A stretch of DNA of 64,000 bases. Origin: Bifidobacterium stellenboschense (GTDB taxonomy: Bacteria > Actinomycetota > Actinomycetes > Actinomycetales > Bifidobacteriaceae). The translations under genes and the position numbers were made by a program. This document shows, piece after piece, positions 46,815 through 57,600 of this stretch (position 1 is its first letter; each line of letters starts with the position of its first letter). The notes under the pieces were generated by a model that was not told the origin of the DNA, did no database searches, and worked only from the letters and a program-made list of their open reading frames with translations. The stretch covers positions 121,778-185,777 of the forward strand of contig NZ_JGZP01000004.1 in the NCBI RefSeq assembly GCF_000741785.1, read 5' to 3'.

Positions 46815-47957
46815 ATGACTGACGACAAGCAGGGTGAAGACTCGTCCGAGGACGTGCGGAGCCGCGGTGAGGAAACGACCGTCATCCCTCCTCTCGACAC
46901 GACCGCCGAGCCGTCGGAACCCGCTGTCGCGTCCGTCGCCGAGAACCTGTCCGATGTCGCCGGCTCGGCGGCCGATGCGTATACGCACGACACGACGGGC
47001 AATGCCCGCGATGCGGCGTCGACGGATACGGGAGCGCGGGACGTCGATGCCGCCTCCCGCCCGGACGATTCCCGCGACCCGCTCGAAGCTCCCGACTTCG
47101 ACACGCTCGTCGCCCCCGTCGAACTTCCGCGTCGCCGTCCGCCGGCGCTCGCCGTCGTCGGCATCGTGGTCGCCGTCGTCGCGGTGATCGCGCTCGTCGC
47201 CGTGCTCGTCGTCGTCCGTCCGTTCGGTTCGGTGCGCGCCTCCGACTATTCGGCGGGAACGCAGAAGACGGTCACCATGCAGCAGCAGTACGAGAAGACC
47301 TCCGCCGCGATCGACGACGCGCTCGGCTTCCTCTACTCGCAGGACACCGCGTATGACGCGCAGAAGGTGAGCAAGCTGAAGGTGCAGGCGACGAAGCTGC
47401 GCGAATCGGCCGCCTCGTTCGCCGATCTCAGGGCCAACAAGGATACGGACGTCTCCGCCGCCTACGAGTCGTATGTGCGTCAGGCCGACCGGTTCGCGGA
47501 ACTGTCCGCGAATCTCGCCGACTCCGCGGAAGCATTGTCCACGATGAACGACGCGTGCGGGAACACGCCGAGCGGCACCGTGTACGACAGCGACTTCGCC
47601 ACCCAGTACGAGCAGTACATCGCCTCCTGCCGCACGTCGGCGGAACCGTTGGCGAAGGCGAAGGCGAAGGTCGTCTCCGAATTCTCCGGCACGCTCACCC
47701 AGTCGCTCGACCAGATGGCCTCGGTGGTCGAGCAGATCAAGGCGCTCGGCGACCCGTCCGCCATCAAATCCGGTTCCGACCAGGCGCAGCAGCTGCAGTC
47801 CCTGTCCTCGCAGCTCGTCGACCTCGACGCCTCCTCGGGTGCGATCAACGATTTCCAGGACAAGCTCCGTCAGTCGCGTGAGAACGCGAACCCGTCCACG
47901 CTGCTGCAGAAGCTCAACGCGACGCTCAAGCAAGGCTACGAGGCGCAATCCAGGTAA
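46815..47957 (+). CDS. Single-helix membrane protein with coiled-coil exterior (DUF6466-like)
   Basis: 380 residues. About 110 residues of acidic, Thr/Ala/Asp-rich disordered sequence lie before one membrane helix (about 115-140), followed by an exported, helix-rich region of 240 residues with many Gln, Ser and Ala (possible coiled coil) and two cysteines that could form a disulfide. Bifidobacterial genomes carry a protein of this design upstream of aroA; I associate it with DUF6466 but cannot confirm that here. GGGAGAAGG stands before the ATG. Function unknown. Confidence 0.7.
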   Translation: MTDDKQGEDSSEDVRSRGEETTVIPPLDTTAEPSEPAVASVAENLSDVAGSAADAYTHDTTGNARDAASTDTGARDVDAASRPDDSRDPLEAPDFDTLVAPVELPRRRPPALAVVGIVVAVVAVIALVAVLVVVRPFGSVRASDYSAGTQKTVTMQQQYEKTSAAIDDALGFLYSQDTAYDAQKVSKLKVQATKLRESAASFADLRANKDTDVSAAYESYVRQADRFAELSANLADSAEALSTMNDACGNTPSGTVYDSDFATQYEQYIASCRTSAEPLAKAKAKVVSEFSGTLTQSLDQMASVVEQIKALGDPSAIKSGSDQAQQLQSLSSQLVDLDASSGAINDFQDKLRQSRENANPSTLLQKLNATLKQGYEAQSR

Positions 47958-48022
47958 GACGCAGCAAGTAACGGAGACGCGGCGGGTACGGACGCATCCA
48001 CCCGGTTCGGCCATGATGCCGA

Positions 48023-48028
48023 TACGAT
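48023..48028 (+). promoter_or_regulatory. -10 hexamer for leaderless aroA
   Basis: TACGAT ends 7 bases before the ATG at 48036, so the first transcribed base would be the A of the start codon. No ribosome site exists for this gene. No -35 is evident. Confidence 0.5.
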
Positions 48029-48035
48029 GGGTGGC

Positions 48036-49373
48036 ATGATCGAATCGCAGAAGAACCTGTGGGCCGCGCCGAAGGCGGACGGCCCGTTGCATGCCGTCGT
48101 CACCATTCCCGGCAGCAAATCCCTGTCCAACCGGTATCTGATCCTCGCCGCATTGGGGGCCAAACCGGTCACGCTCGTTGGTCTGCTGCGCTCGCGCGAC
48201 ACCGAACTGATGATGGGCGCATTGGAGGCGCTCGGCGTGACCTGTGCCGTCGATCCGAGCAATGAGACGACCGTCACCGTCACGCCGCCCGCCGACGGAC
48301 GATTCCATGGCAACGTGGACGTGTATTGTGGACTCGCCGGCACGGTGATGCGTTTCGTGCCCGGACTTGCCCTGTTCGCCGACGCCCCGGTGCGCTTCGA
48401 CGGCGACGAACAGGCGTATGCACGCCCGATGAAGCCGGTGCTCGACGGTCTCGAACAACTGGGGGCGACGGTCGAATACCACGGCGAGGAGGGCTTCCTG
48501 CCGTTCACCGTCACACCACCCGCCGCGCTTCCCGCCGAATCCGCGCACGTGTCCATCGACGCGTCCGGGTCGTCGCAGTTCATCTCCGGTCTGCTGCTCG
48601 TCGGATCGCGCCTGCCGGGCGGTCTCACGCTCACGCATACGGGGGAGAAGACGCCGAGCCTGCCGCACATCCGCATGACCGTCGCCGACGTGAACGGCGC
48701 CGGGGGAGCGGCGTCCGCCGACGAGACGGCGCGCGTGTGGACCGTCTCGCCGCGCGCGCTGCAGCTGCCGGAACGCGTGGTCGTCGAACCGGATCTGTCG
48801 AACGCGGCGCCGTTCCTCGGCGCGGCGCTCATCGCCGGCGGCACTGTGCGTGTGCCGCACTGGCCGGTCGAGACCACGCAGCCGGGCGGTCTCCTGCCCG
48901 GCTATCTGGAACGCATGGGGGCGACCGTCACCTTCCCCGAAGAGGATGGCGTGCGCTACTGTCAGGTCACGTCCGACGGCACGATTCGGGGTCTCGGCGA
49001 TTTTGATCTGACCGCGGCCGGCGAGATCGCGCCGTCGCTCGCCGCGATTCTCGTGTTCGCCGACGCGCCGACGCGCATGATCGGCATCGGACATCTGCGC
49101 GGCCACGAGACGAACCGTCTGGAGGCGCTCGTCACCGAAATCCGACGTATCGGCGGCGAGGCGGAGGAGCTGCCCGACGGCATCGCGATCACGCCGGGGC
49201 CGCGAGGAAACCTGCATGGCGCGGTGATGGAATCCTACGCGGACCATCGCATGGCCACGTTCGCCGCGATGATCGGTCTCGCGGTGCCGGGCGTTCATGT
49301 CGTCGACGTGGAGACCACGCGCAAGACGCTGCCCGACTTCGTCGGCATGTGGCGCGGCCTGCTGGGGGAGTAG
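48036..49373 (+). CDS. aroA: 3-phosphoshikimate 1-carboxyvinyltransferase (EPSP synthase)
   Basis: 445 residues; sixth step of the shikimate pathway, adding enolpyruvate to shikimate 3-phosphate. PGSKSLSNRYLILAALG near the start binds shikimate 3-phosphate, GLAGTVMRF forms the PEP site, and ESYADHRMA near the end carries conserved catalytic residues. An ATG three codons upstream also exists, but the -10 placement favours 48036. The other aro genes are not in the window. It converges on ackA, with a shared hairpin between. Confidence 0.94.
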   Translation: MIESQKNLWAAPKADGPLHAVVTIPGSKSLSNRYLILAALGAKPVTLVGLLRSRDTELMMGALEALGVTCAVDPSNETTVTVTPPADGRFHGNVDVYCGLAGTVMRFVPGLALFADAPVRFDGDEQAYARPMKPVLDGLEQLGATVEYHGEEGFLPFTVTPPAALPAESAHVSIDASGSSQFISGLLLVGSRLPGGLTLTHTGEKTPSLPHIRMTVADVNGAGGAASADETARVWTVSPRALQLPERVVVEPDLSNAAPFLGAALIAGGTVRVPHWPVETTQPGGLLPGYLERMGATVTFPEEDGVRYCQVTSDGTIRGLGDFDLTAAGEIAPSLAAILVFADAPTRMIGIGHLRGHETNRLEALVTEIRRIGGEAEELPDGIAITPGPRGNLHGAVMESYADHRMATFAAMIGLAVPGVHVVDVETTRKTLPDFVGMWRGLLGE

Positions 49374-49429
49374 CAGGGCGTCGGAGCCACTGAGATGCCC
49401 GTCGCCAAGACGGAAACGAATGTGGTTAT

Positions 49430-49471
49430 GGGAAGGCCCCTGACACTCGACGGAGTGCCAGGGGCCTTCCC
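49430..49471. terminator. Bidirectional terminator between aroA and ackA
   Basis: Stem of about 19 bp with one mismatch and a 4-base loop between two converging genes. Confidence 0.85.
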
Positions 49472-49523
49472 ATCATGCCGGCTACGATCTATGCGACCCG
49501 CCGGACACGCTCAAGCGATGGAC

Positions 49524-50753
49524 TCACTTGGTGAACGTGTTGCCGTAGGTGTCCTCGCCGGCCTCGGCGATGGCGGCGGACTTGCGGGCGATGGCCAGCT
49601 CCTCGTTCGTCGGGATGACGGCGATGACCACGGAGGAGTCCGGGGTGGAGATGACGCGCGGCTCCTTGGAGCGGGTCGCGTTCTTCTCCTCGTCCAGCTT
49701 CACACCGAACGGGGCGAGCTTGTCGCACACCATCTTGCGCACGATGTCGTCGTTCTCGCCGACGCCGGCGGTGAAGGTGATGACATCGCAGCCGCCCATC
49801 TGGTAGGTGTAGTTGCCGATGTAGCTCACGATGCGGTGCACGTAGACGTCGAGGGCCAGCTTGGCGTCCTCGTTGCCCTCAGCCACCAGACGGTGAACTT
49901 CGCGCAGGTCGCCGAAGCCGGTCATGCCGGTCATGCCGGAGCGCTTGTTGAACAGGGCGTCCAGCTCGTCCACGTTCATGTGGGCGTTGCGGATCAGGTG
50001 GAAGACCACGGCCGGGTCGATGTCGCCGGTACGGCCGCCCATGACGAGGCCTTCGAGCGGGGTGAGGCCCATGGAGGTCTCGACCGGCTTGCCAGACACC
50101 TCGGCGGAGGCGGAGGCGCCGTTGCCGATGTGTAGGACGATCTGCTTGAGACCCTCGGCCGGCTTGCCGACGACCTCGGGCACCACGGAGGAGATGAACT
50201 CGTGGGAGGTGCCGTGGGCGCCGTAGCGGCGGATGTGGTACTGGTCGGCGATTTCCTTGTTCAGCGCGTAGGTGCTGGCGGCCTTCGGCAGCTGGAAGAA
50301 GAAGGAGGAATCGAAGACGAAAATCTGCGGCACGTCCGGCAGCAGGGAGCGCATGACTTCGGCGCCCTTGGCCTCCGGGCCGTTGTGCAGCGGGGCGAGG
50401 ACCGCCAGATCCTTGACCTGGTTGATGGTCTTGTCGGTGACGAGGGCCGGCTTCGGGAAGAGGGAGCCGCCCTGGACGACACGGTGGCCGACGGCGACGA
50501 TGCCCGCGTCGGCGAGCTTCGGGCCATACTCCTCGAAGAAGCCGAGGACGCGCTTCAGACCCTGCTCGTGGTCGTGGATCGGCTCCTCGAGCTCGTGCTT
50601 CTCGCCGTTGTACTCGTGCTTGTAGTGGCCGTCGATCGGCTCGCCGATCTTCTCGACGAGGCCGGAAGCGAGACCCTCGCCGGTCTCGAGGTCCACCAGC
50701 TGGTACTTGATCGAGCTGGAGCCGGAATTGATGACAAGGACGGTTTTCGCCAT
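49524..50753 (-). CDS. ackA: Acetate kinase
   Basis: 409 residues; makes ATP and acetate from acetyl phosphate, the main energy-yielding step fed by phosphoketolase. VINSGSSSIKYQL at the N-terminus, RRYGAHGTSHEF (catalytic His/Arg), HIGNGAS and the FTAGVGEN ATP site are intact. GGAGGATG precedes the ATG at 50753; the ATG three codons earlier overlaps this site. pta lies upstream on the same strand with a terminator between, so the genes may be separately transcribed. Confidence 0.97.
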   Translation of the reverse strand: MAKTVLVINSGSSSIKYQLVDLETGEGLASGLVEKIGEPIDGHYKHEYNGEKHELEEPIHDHEQGLKRVLGFFEEYGPKLADAGIVAVGHRVVQGGSLFPKPALVTDKTINQVKDLAVLAPLHNGPEAKGAEVMRSLLPDVPQIFVFDSSFFFQLPKAASTYALNKEIADQYHIRRYGAHGTSHEFISSVVPEVVGKPAEGLKQIVLHIGNGASASAEVSGKPVETSMGLTPLEGLVMGGRTGDIDPAVVFHLIRNAHMNVDELDALFNKRSGMTGMTGFGDLREVHRLVAEGNEDAKLALDVYVHRIVSYIGNYTYQMGGCDVITFTAGVGENDDIVRKMVCDKLAPFGVKLDEEKNATRSKEPRVISTPDSSVVIAVIPTNEELAIARKSAAIAEAGEDTYGNTFTK

Positions 50754-50830
50754 TGTGGGCATCCTCCATTGTGGTTGTCGTACCGTGGAACACGGCTTTC
50801 CAAGTGTTTAGAATACTCGCTGCTTGCTAC

Positions 50831-50869
50831 AAAACGCGGGCCTCCCGTTGTTCGACGGAAGGCCCGCGT
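50831..50869 (-). terminator. pta terminator
   Basis: Long GC-rich stem with a 1-nt mismatch (outer arms 50834-50843 and 50859-50868), followed on the minus strand by TTTTGT. It lies directly after pta. Confidence 0.85.
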
Positions 50870-50875
50870 GAACGT

Positions 50876-52546
50876 TCACTGCGCGGTGACGGCGGTGAGG
50901 GCGACGGTGTTGATGATGTCCTGCACCAGCGCGCCGCGGCTCAGATCGTTGACCGGTTTGTTGAGGCCCTGCAGCACCGGGCCGATGGCGAGGGCGCCGG
51001 AGGAGCGCTGCACGGCCTTGTAGCCGATGTTGCCGGCGCACAGGTCGGGGAACACGAACACGTTGACGTGGCCGGCGACGTCGTCGCCCTTGGCCTTCGT
51101 GGCGGCCACGGTGGGCGACCAGGCGGCGTCGAACTGGATGGAGCCGACGACCGGCAGGTCCGGGGCCTTCTCCTTGACGAGCTTCGTGGCTTCCTCGACG
51201 ACGTCGACGTCCGGACCCTTGCCGGAGCCGAGCGTGGAGTAGGAGAGCATGCCGACCTTCGGGTCGATGCCGAACGCCTTGGCGGTCGCCGCGGACTGGA
51301 TGGCGATCTCGGCGAGCTGCTCGGCGGTCGGGTTCAGGTTGATGGCGCAGTCGGCGAACACGGCCACATGATCCTTGAAGCACATGAGGAACGCGCCGGA
51401 GACGAGTTTCTGGCCGGGCTTGGTCTTGATGACCTGCAGGGCCGGGCGCACCGTGTTGGCGGTGGAGTTGACGGAGCCGGAGACCAGGCCGTCCGCGTAG
51501 CCGAGCACGACGAGCATCGTGCCGAAGTAGCTGGCGTCCTTGAGCTGCTTGCGGGCCTGCTCCTCGGTCATGCCCTTCTTGGCGCGTAGCTCGCACAGCT
51601 TCTCGACCATGGGCTTGAGGATCTCCTCGTCGTCCATGGACTGGAAGCGGGCGCGGTCGAGGTACTTGAGTCCGAGCTCCTTGCCGCGCGCGAGAATGGC
51701 GTCCTTCTCTCCGACGATGATGAGGTTCACGGCTTCGCGTTCGAGCAGGAAGTCGGCCGCCTTGATGATGCGGTCCTCCTCGCCCTCCGGCAGGACGATC
51801 GTCTTCTTGTTCGTCTTGGCTTTGCCGATCAGGCCGTACTGGAACGCGTAGGGGGTGATCGGGAAGTCGACGTCCACGTCGAGCGCGGCGAGCACCTCCT
51901 CGGTGGGGGCGTTCGCGCGGAACGTCTCGAGCGCCAGCGTCTTGTTGGATTCGTCGGTGAACGGCACCTGCGGGATCGTCCACACGGGCAGGCCGTACTT
52001 GGCGAGGATCTGCTTGACGGAGAACGCGTGGCGCGGCTCGCAGCCGGTCACGAAGATGCCGAGCACCTTGTTTCCGGCGGCCTCCATGCCCTCGATGGAC
52101 AGCTTCACGGTCTCGTCCAGCTCGTCCGGCCAGCGGTCGATGGTGCAGATGGACAGGAACACGCCGGCCTGCAGGTCGGCGGCCACGTTCGCGTTGAACT
52201 CGTAGGTGGTCGGATCGTTGACGTGCGACTTGTCGGTGCCGACGATGAGCGCCGCGTCCGCGCGGGAGACGGCGAGGGCGTCGTTGAAGGCGCCGACGAT
52301 GTCGCCGCGGGCGGTCTCCTTGTCGGCACGAACTTTGTGGATGTCGAGGCCGGTGGACAGGGCGACGCCGAGGCCGGCGTTCGAGGCGGCGAGCAGCACC
52401 GGGGTGAAGTGGTCGTGGTTGGACACGGCGGGGCGGAACACCATCGTCTTGTACTTGGAGGTCAGCGCGTTGAGGACGCCGTACGCGACGACGTTGCGGC
52501 CGTTGGCGCCTTCCGGACTTGCGATGTATACACGGGTGACGGTCAC
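50876..52546 (-). CDS. pta: Phosphate acetyltransferase
   Basis: 556 residues; interconverts acetyl phosphate and acetyl-CoA. The N-terminal third (1-230) is the P-loop-like regulatory domain seen in long Pta proteins; the C-terminal PTA/PTB domain (about 235-550) has IVLPEGEEDRI, SGSVNSTANTVRPALQ and LSYSTLGSGKGPD. The start is GTG at 52546 with AAGGAG about 10 bases upstream. A -10 (TACAAT, 52593-52598 on the minus strand) and a LacI-type site overlapping the -35 zone lie upstream. It stands between xfp and ackA, so enzymes making and using acetyl phosphate are neighbours. Confidence 0.96.
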   Translation of the reverse strand: MTVTRVYIASPEGANGRNVVAYGVLNALTSKYKTMVFRPAVSNHDHFTPVLLAASNAGLGVALSTGLDIHKVRADKETARGDIVGAFNDALAVSRADAALIVGTDKSHVNDPTTYEFNANVAADLQAGVFLSICTIDRWPDELDETVKLSIEGMEAAGNKVLGIFVTGCEPRHAFSVKQILAKYGLPVWTIPQVPFTDESNKTLALETFRANAPTEEVLAALDVDVDFPITPYAFQYGLIGKAKTNKKTIVLPEGEEDRIIKAADFLLEREAVNLIIVGEKDAILARGKELGLKYLDRARFQSMDDEEILKPMVEKLCELRAKKGMTEEQARKQLKDASYFGTMLVVLGYADGLVSGSVNSTANTVRPALQVIKTKPGQKLVSGAFLMCFKDHVAVFADCAINLNPTAEQLAEIAIQSAATAKAFGIDPKVGMLSYSTLGSGKGPDVDVVEEATKLVKEKAPDLPVVGSIQFDAAWSPTVAATKAKGDDVAGHVNVFVFPDLCAGNIGYKAVQRSSGALAIGPVLQGLNKPVNDLSRGALVQDIINTVALTAVTAQ

Positions 52547-52592
52547 TGGTGTCAGTCTCCTTTGATGATTCAGTGCGGATGTACCACCCCTT

Positions 52593-52598
52593 ATTGTA
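52593..52598 (-). promoter_or_regulatory. pta -10 hexamer
   Basis: TACAAT on the minus strand, 46 bases before the GTG of pta. The -35 zone coincides with the LacI-type site at 52607-52620. Confidence 0.5.
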
Positions 52599-52606
52599 GC
52601 GGCGCT

Positions 52607-52620
52607 TGTTATCGCTCACG
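52607..52620 (-). promoter_or_regulatory. LacI-type operator upstream of pta
   Basis: CGTGAGCGATAACA on the minus strand is identical at 12 of 14 positions to the pyk site and has the same orientation to its gene. It overlaps the -35 zone, a repressor-like position. Confidence 0.6.
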
Positions 52621-52696
52621 TCCGTGTTGCCGGGAAAAACGCGGAAAGTTGCAGGAGGATGCACCGGAATATGCGGCAGGGCGTCTGGTACGCGAA

Positions 52697-52730
52697 TGAG
52701 GGGTCGGGTTCTTTTGAACCCGACCCCTCA
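52697..52730 (-). terminator. xfp terminator
   Basis: Perfect 15-bp stem (52697-52711 with 52716-52730) and a 4-base loop, 45 bases after the xfp stop and before the pta promoter. Confidence 0.88.
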
Positions 52731-52775
52731 TTTCAGCCCTTACGGGATGCGATCACCTCGTGGAGAGGTGGCGCG

Positions 52776-55253
52776 TCACTCGTTGTCGCCGGCGGTGGCG
52801 GCGGTGGCGGTGATGGCGCCCTTCTCGGAGGTGTTCAGGCCGGAGTACACCCAGTCGGTGTAGTCCGGGTGATCGTAGCCGTTGTCGACCGCGAACTGGA
52901 AGGCTTCCAGACGGAAGTCCTCGAGCTTCTTGATCTCATCGGCGTACTTGTCGGCGTCGATCATGCGCAGGGCCTCGGCGGTCAGCTCGTAACGATCGAT
53001 CTCGTTCACGCGAACCATGTCGTACGGCGTGGTGGTGGAGCCTTCCTCCTCGTAGCCGTGGACGTTGAAGTTGTCGTGGTTCGGACGATCGTAGATCAGG
53101 CCGCGCACGTCGTGGGCGTAGGAGTGGTACGCGAACAGCACCGGCTTGTCGGCGGTGAAGATGTCGGCGAACTCCTCGTCGGACAGGGCTTCGTCGTTCT
53201 CCTTGGCGGACTGCAGAGCGAGCAGGTCCACCACGTTGACGACCTTGAACTTGATGCCCATGGCCTTGAGCTTGTCGGAGGCGGCCATGATCTCCTGGGT
53301 CGGGACATCGCCGGCGGCGGCAAGCACGATCTCGGCCTCATCGTTGGACTTCGCGGTGGAGGCCCAATCCCAAGCGGCGGCACCCTTCTCGAGCTCGGCG
53401 CGAGCCTCGTCGAGGGACAGCCAGGTGGCGGCCGGCTGCTTGCCGGCGATGATGGCGTTGATCTTGTTGGTGGACTTGTAGCACTTCTCGGCGATGGCCA
53501 GCAGCATGTTCGCGTCGGTGGCGAAGTAGATGCCGATGACGTGGTCGTTGTGGAAGCACTTGTTCAGCAGCAGGGAGGTGACACCCGGATCCTGGTGCGA
53601 GAAGCCGTTGTGGTCCTGGCGCCAGACGTGGGAGGAGACCAGCAGGTTCATGGACGCGATCGGCTTGCGCCACGGGATCTCACGAACGGTGGCCTCGAGC
53701 CACTTGGCGTGCTGGTTGAGCATGGAGTCGATCACGTGCACGAAGGACTCGTAGGAGCTCCAGATGCCGTGGCGGCCGGTGAGCAGGTAGCCCTCCAGGA
53801 AGCCTTCCATCTGGTGCTCGGACAGCTGCTCGACGACCTGGCCGGAGACGTGCATGTGCTCGTCGACCTCGTCGGAGATGTAGCCGGCGTCCCACTGCTT
53901 GTTGGTGACCTCGTAGGAGGCCTGCAGACGGTTGGAAGCGGTCTCATCCGGTCCGAAGATGCGGAAGTCGTGCGGGTTGTTCTTGATGATGTCGCGGGTG
54001 TAGACGCCCAGACGACGGGTGGCCTCGAGCTGGCCCCAGCCGTGGCCGTACTTCTCGACTTCCTTGACGGCGTAGTCCTCGAGGTTCGGGAGCTTCAGGT
54101 CGTCGCGGATCACACCACCGTTGGCGTTCGGGTTGGCGCCGATGCGCAGCTCGCCCTTCGGCATGAAGGCGAGGACATCGTCCTTGACGGCGCCGTTCTC
54201 GTCGAACAGCTCCTCCGGCTTGTAGGACTCGAGCCAGTTCTTGAGGACCTCGAAGTGGGCCTCGGTGTCGCGGGCGGAGGCCAGCGGCACCTGGTGGGAA
54301 CGCCAGGAGCCCTCGGTCTTCTTGCCGTCGATGTACTTCGGGCAGGTCCAGCCCTTCGGGGTGCGGAAGATCAGCATCGGGTAGAACGGACGGTGCACGT
54401 TGTCCGTGTTGGCCGCGGACTTGATGTCGCAGATCTCGTCCCAGATGGACTCGAAGAGCTCGGCGAAGCGACGGTGGATGGACATGTGGTCCTCATCGTC
54501 GAAGCCGGCGACGAACTCGTACGGCTCGTAGCCCATGCCGTGGAAGAACTCGTGGAGCTCCTCGTCGGAGATGCGGGACAGGATGGTCGGGTTGGCGATC
54601 TTGTAGCCGTTGAGGTGCAGGATCGGCAGCACGATGCCGTCGGTGCGCGGGTTCACGAGCTTGTTGGACTGCCAGCCGGTGGCCAGCGGGCCGGTCTCAG
54701 CCTCACCGTCGCCGACGATGGCCGGGACGAACAGGCTCGGGTTGTCCATGATGGCGCCGTAGGCGTGGGACAGGGCGTAGCCCAGCTCGCCACCCTCGTG
54801 GATGGAGCCCGGGGTCTCCGGAGCGAAGTGGGACGGGATGCCGCCCGGGTAGGAGAACTGGCGGAAGAACTTCTGAAGACCGGCTTCGTCCTTGGTGATC
54901 TTCGGGAAGGTCTCGGTGTAGGTGCCGTCCAGGTAGGACTGCGAGGTGCCGGCCGGGCCGCCGTGGCCCGGGCCCATGATGATCACGGTGTTCTGGCCGT
55001 GGTCGGCGATGAAGCGGTTGATGTGGCCGATCAGGAAGTTCAGGCCCGGGGTGGTGCCCCAGTGGCCGACCAGACGGTGCTTGACGTCCTCGCGGGTGAA
55101 GGGCTCCTTCATCAGCGGGTTGCTACGCAGGTAGATCTGGCCGATGGAGAGGTAGTTGGCAACGCGCCAGTACTTGTCAACGCCTTCGAGGGCCTCCTCG
55201 GAAACCGGAGCGTTCAGCTTCTTCCAAGGGGTGCCAATAACAGGACTCGTCAT
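52776..55253 (-). CDS. xfp: Xylulose-5-phosphate/fructose-6-phosphate phosphoketolase
   Basis: 825 residues, the typical length. This thiamine-diphosphate enzyme splits fructose 6-phosphate and xylulose 5-phosphate with phosphate to acetyl phosphate plus erythrose 4-phosphate or glyceraldehyde 3-phosphate: the key step of the bifid shunt. [20 protein letters not shown] is the standard bifidobacterial N-terminus. [38 protein letters not shown] (ThDP/Mg site), [18 protein letters not shown] and FAYHSYAHD are the family signatures. GGAGTACAC precedes the ATG at 55253. A 458-base AT-richer region lies upstream. Codon use is highly biased, as expected for one of the most abundant proteins of the cell. 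Confidence 0.98.
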   Translation of the reverse strand: MTSPVIGTPWKKLNAPVSEEALEGVDKYWRVANYLSIGQIYLRSNPLMKEPFTREDVKHRLVGHWGTTPGLNFLIGHINRFIADHGQNTVIIMGPGHGGPAGTSQSYLDGTYTETFPKITKDEAGLQKFFRQFSYPGGIPSHFAPETPGSIHEGGELGYALSHAYGAIMDNPSLFVPAIVGDGEAETGPLATGWQSNKLVNPRTDGIVLPILHLNGYKIANPTILSRISDEELHEFFHGMGYEPYEFVAGFDDEDHMSIHRRFAELFESIWDEICDIKSAANTDNVHRPFYPMLIFRTPKGWTCPKYIDGKKTEGSWRSHQVPLASARDTEAHFEVLKNWLESYKPEELFDENGAVKDDVLAFMPKGELRIGANPNANGGVIRDDLKLPNLEDYAVKEVEKYGHGWGQLEATRRLGVYTRDIIKNNPHDFRIFGPDETASNRLQASYEVTNKQWDAGYISDEVDEHMHVSGQVVEQLSEHQMEGFLEGYLLTGRHGIWSSYESFVHVIDSMLNQHAKWLEATVREIPWRKPIASMNLLVSSHVWRQDHNGFSHQDPGVTSLLLNKCFHNDHVIGIYFATDANMLLAIAEKCYKSTNKINAIIAGKQPAATWLSLDEARAELEKGAAAWDWASTAKSNDEAEIVLAAAGDVPTQEIMAASDKLKAMGIKFKVVNVVDLLALQSAKENDEALSDEEFADIFTADKPVLFAYHSYAHDVRGLIYDRPNHDNFNVHGYEEEGSTTTPYDMVRVNEIDRYELTAEALRMIDADKYADEIKKLEDFRLEAFQFAVDNGYDHPDYTDWVYSGLNTSEKGAITATAATAGDNE

Positions 55254-55711
55254 GTGTACTCCTGTACTCCTGCGCGCCGATCGTGCGATCGTCGCGCGAT
55301 TGATTATTTCCACTCGGTCGCGGTGCCTCATAGCCTTGCGGTCATGCGGTTTCCGCTCCCAATCACTCGTTATGGTACGAGGACAACGCGACTTTTGAAC
55401 GATTTCTTGCGGGTGTGTTCGGAATTGTTTCGATTTTTGCTGGTTTTGTGTGAATTGCCCGTGCGATTGTGCACATCGAAATTGTCCGACGACACGATGA
55501 AAACGTTGGAATCCCGCTGGAAACAAGGGATTATCCCGATGCGTCCACGTTCGTTTCGTTATGTTCACTCCCGGCGTGTTGACAACGCCGTCATGTGTAG
55601 AAAGTGCGTTTTCCGCACAGAAAATACGTCGTTTCGCCTTGTCTCGTTCGGCAGGGATAATAAGGCCGCAAGTCATCAAGTTACATCCCGATAAACGTTA
55701 GGGGAATTTCC
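55254..55711. other. Long divergent control region between xfp and guaA
   Basis: 458 bases without a gene, markedly lower in GC than the genes around. It must hold the promoters of xfp (leftward) and guaA (rightward). For guaA a possible -10 (GATAAT, 55656-55661) lies 50 bases before the ATG. For xfp only a weak TACCAT is seen (55372-55377, minus strand), which would give a 5' leader of about 110 bases. No LacI-type site like those of pyk and pta was found here. Confidence 0.5.
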
Positions 55712-57274
<1,563 letters not shown>

Positions 57275-57275
57275 A

Positions 57276-57370
57276 ATCCGGTGATGGAGCGTCAGCCGCG
57301 TTGCTCCTCGGTCGACGTGCCTTCGCACGCCTTCCCTCGGTGCGCCTTGCTGCCGCACGCATCACCGGAT
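57276..57370 (+). repeat. 11-bp inverted repeat spanning 95 bases after guaA
   Basis: ATCCGGTGATG at 57276-57286 and its perfect complement at 57360-57370 enclose 73 bases that contain smaller complementary patches. The first arm starts 2 bases after the guaA stop. It could be a 3' RNA structure or a small intergenic repeat. Confidence 0.6.
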
Positions 57371-57424
57371 TCCACTGAGGACGGCGGTATCCGCACGCAT
57401 CCCGCGATTCCTGAGTGAATGACG

Positions 57425-57462
57425 AAAGGTCCGGAACGTTCCGCACGTTCCGGACCTTTTTT
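57425..57462 (+). terminator. guaA-side terminator
   Basis: 14-bp perfect stem (57425-57438 with 57446-57459 region), 7-base loop, run of six T. Confidence 0.9.
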
Positions 57463-57600
57463 GAATGTGGCGTGAATGACGACGCGGGGAAGGCGTGTTG
57501 GTGGGGGAGGGTTACTAATGTGTCACTGTCTGCGGTTTGACGCCGCGGGACCATAGAGAGAGTCAGAGAACCAAGAACAAGAAGAAATAGAGCAGTCATC

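Larger units (their letters stand above)
57275..57600. other. Gap after guaA with spaced inverted repeat and terminator
   Basis: 326 bases without a gene. It begins with an inverted repeat (57276-57286 and 57360-57370), then the strong terminator at 57425-57462, then about 130 bases ahead of the acyltransferase gene. No small gene with a ribosome site was seen. Confidence 0.6.

Noticed and set aside
45393..49298. Very long open frame (about 1300 codons) on the minus strand
   Set aside because: It lies antisense to three well-supported plus-strand genes including aroA, is full of Arg/His/Gly as expected for the complement of GC-rich codons, and has no family motif or ribosome site.
55639..55661. 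TTGTCT / GATAAT promoter for guaA
   Set aside because: The two boxes are only 11 bases apart; GATAAT alone is mentioned as a possible -10.
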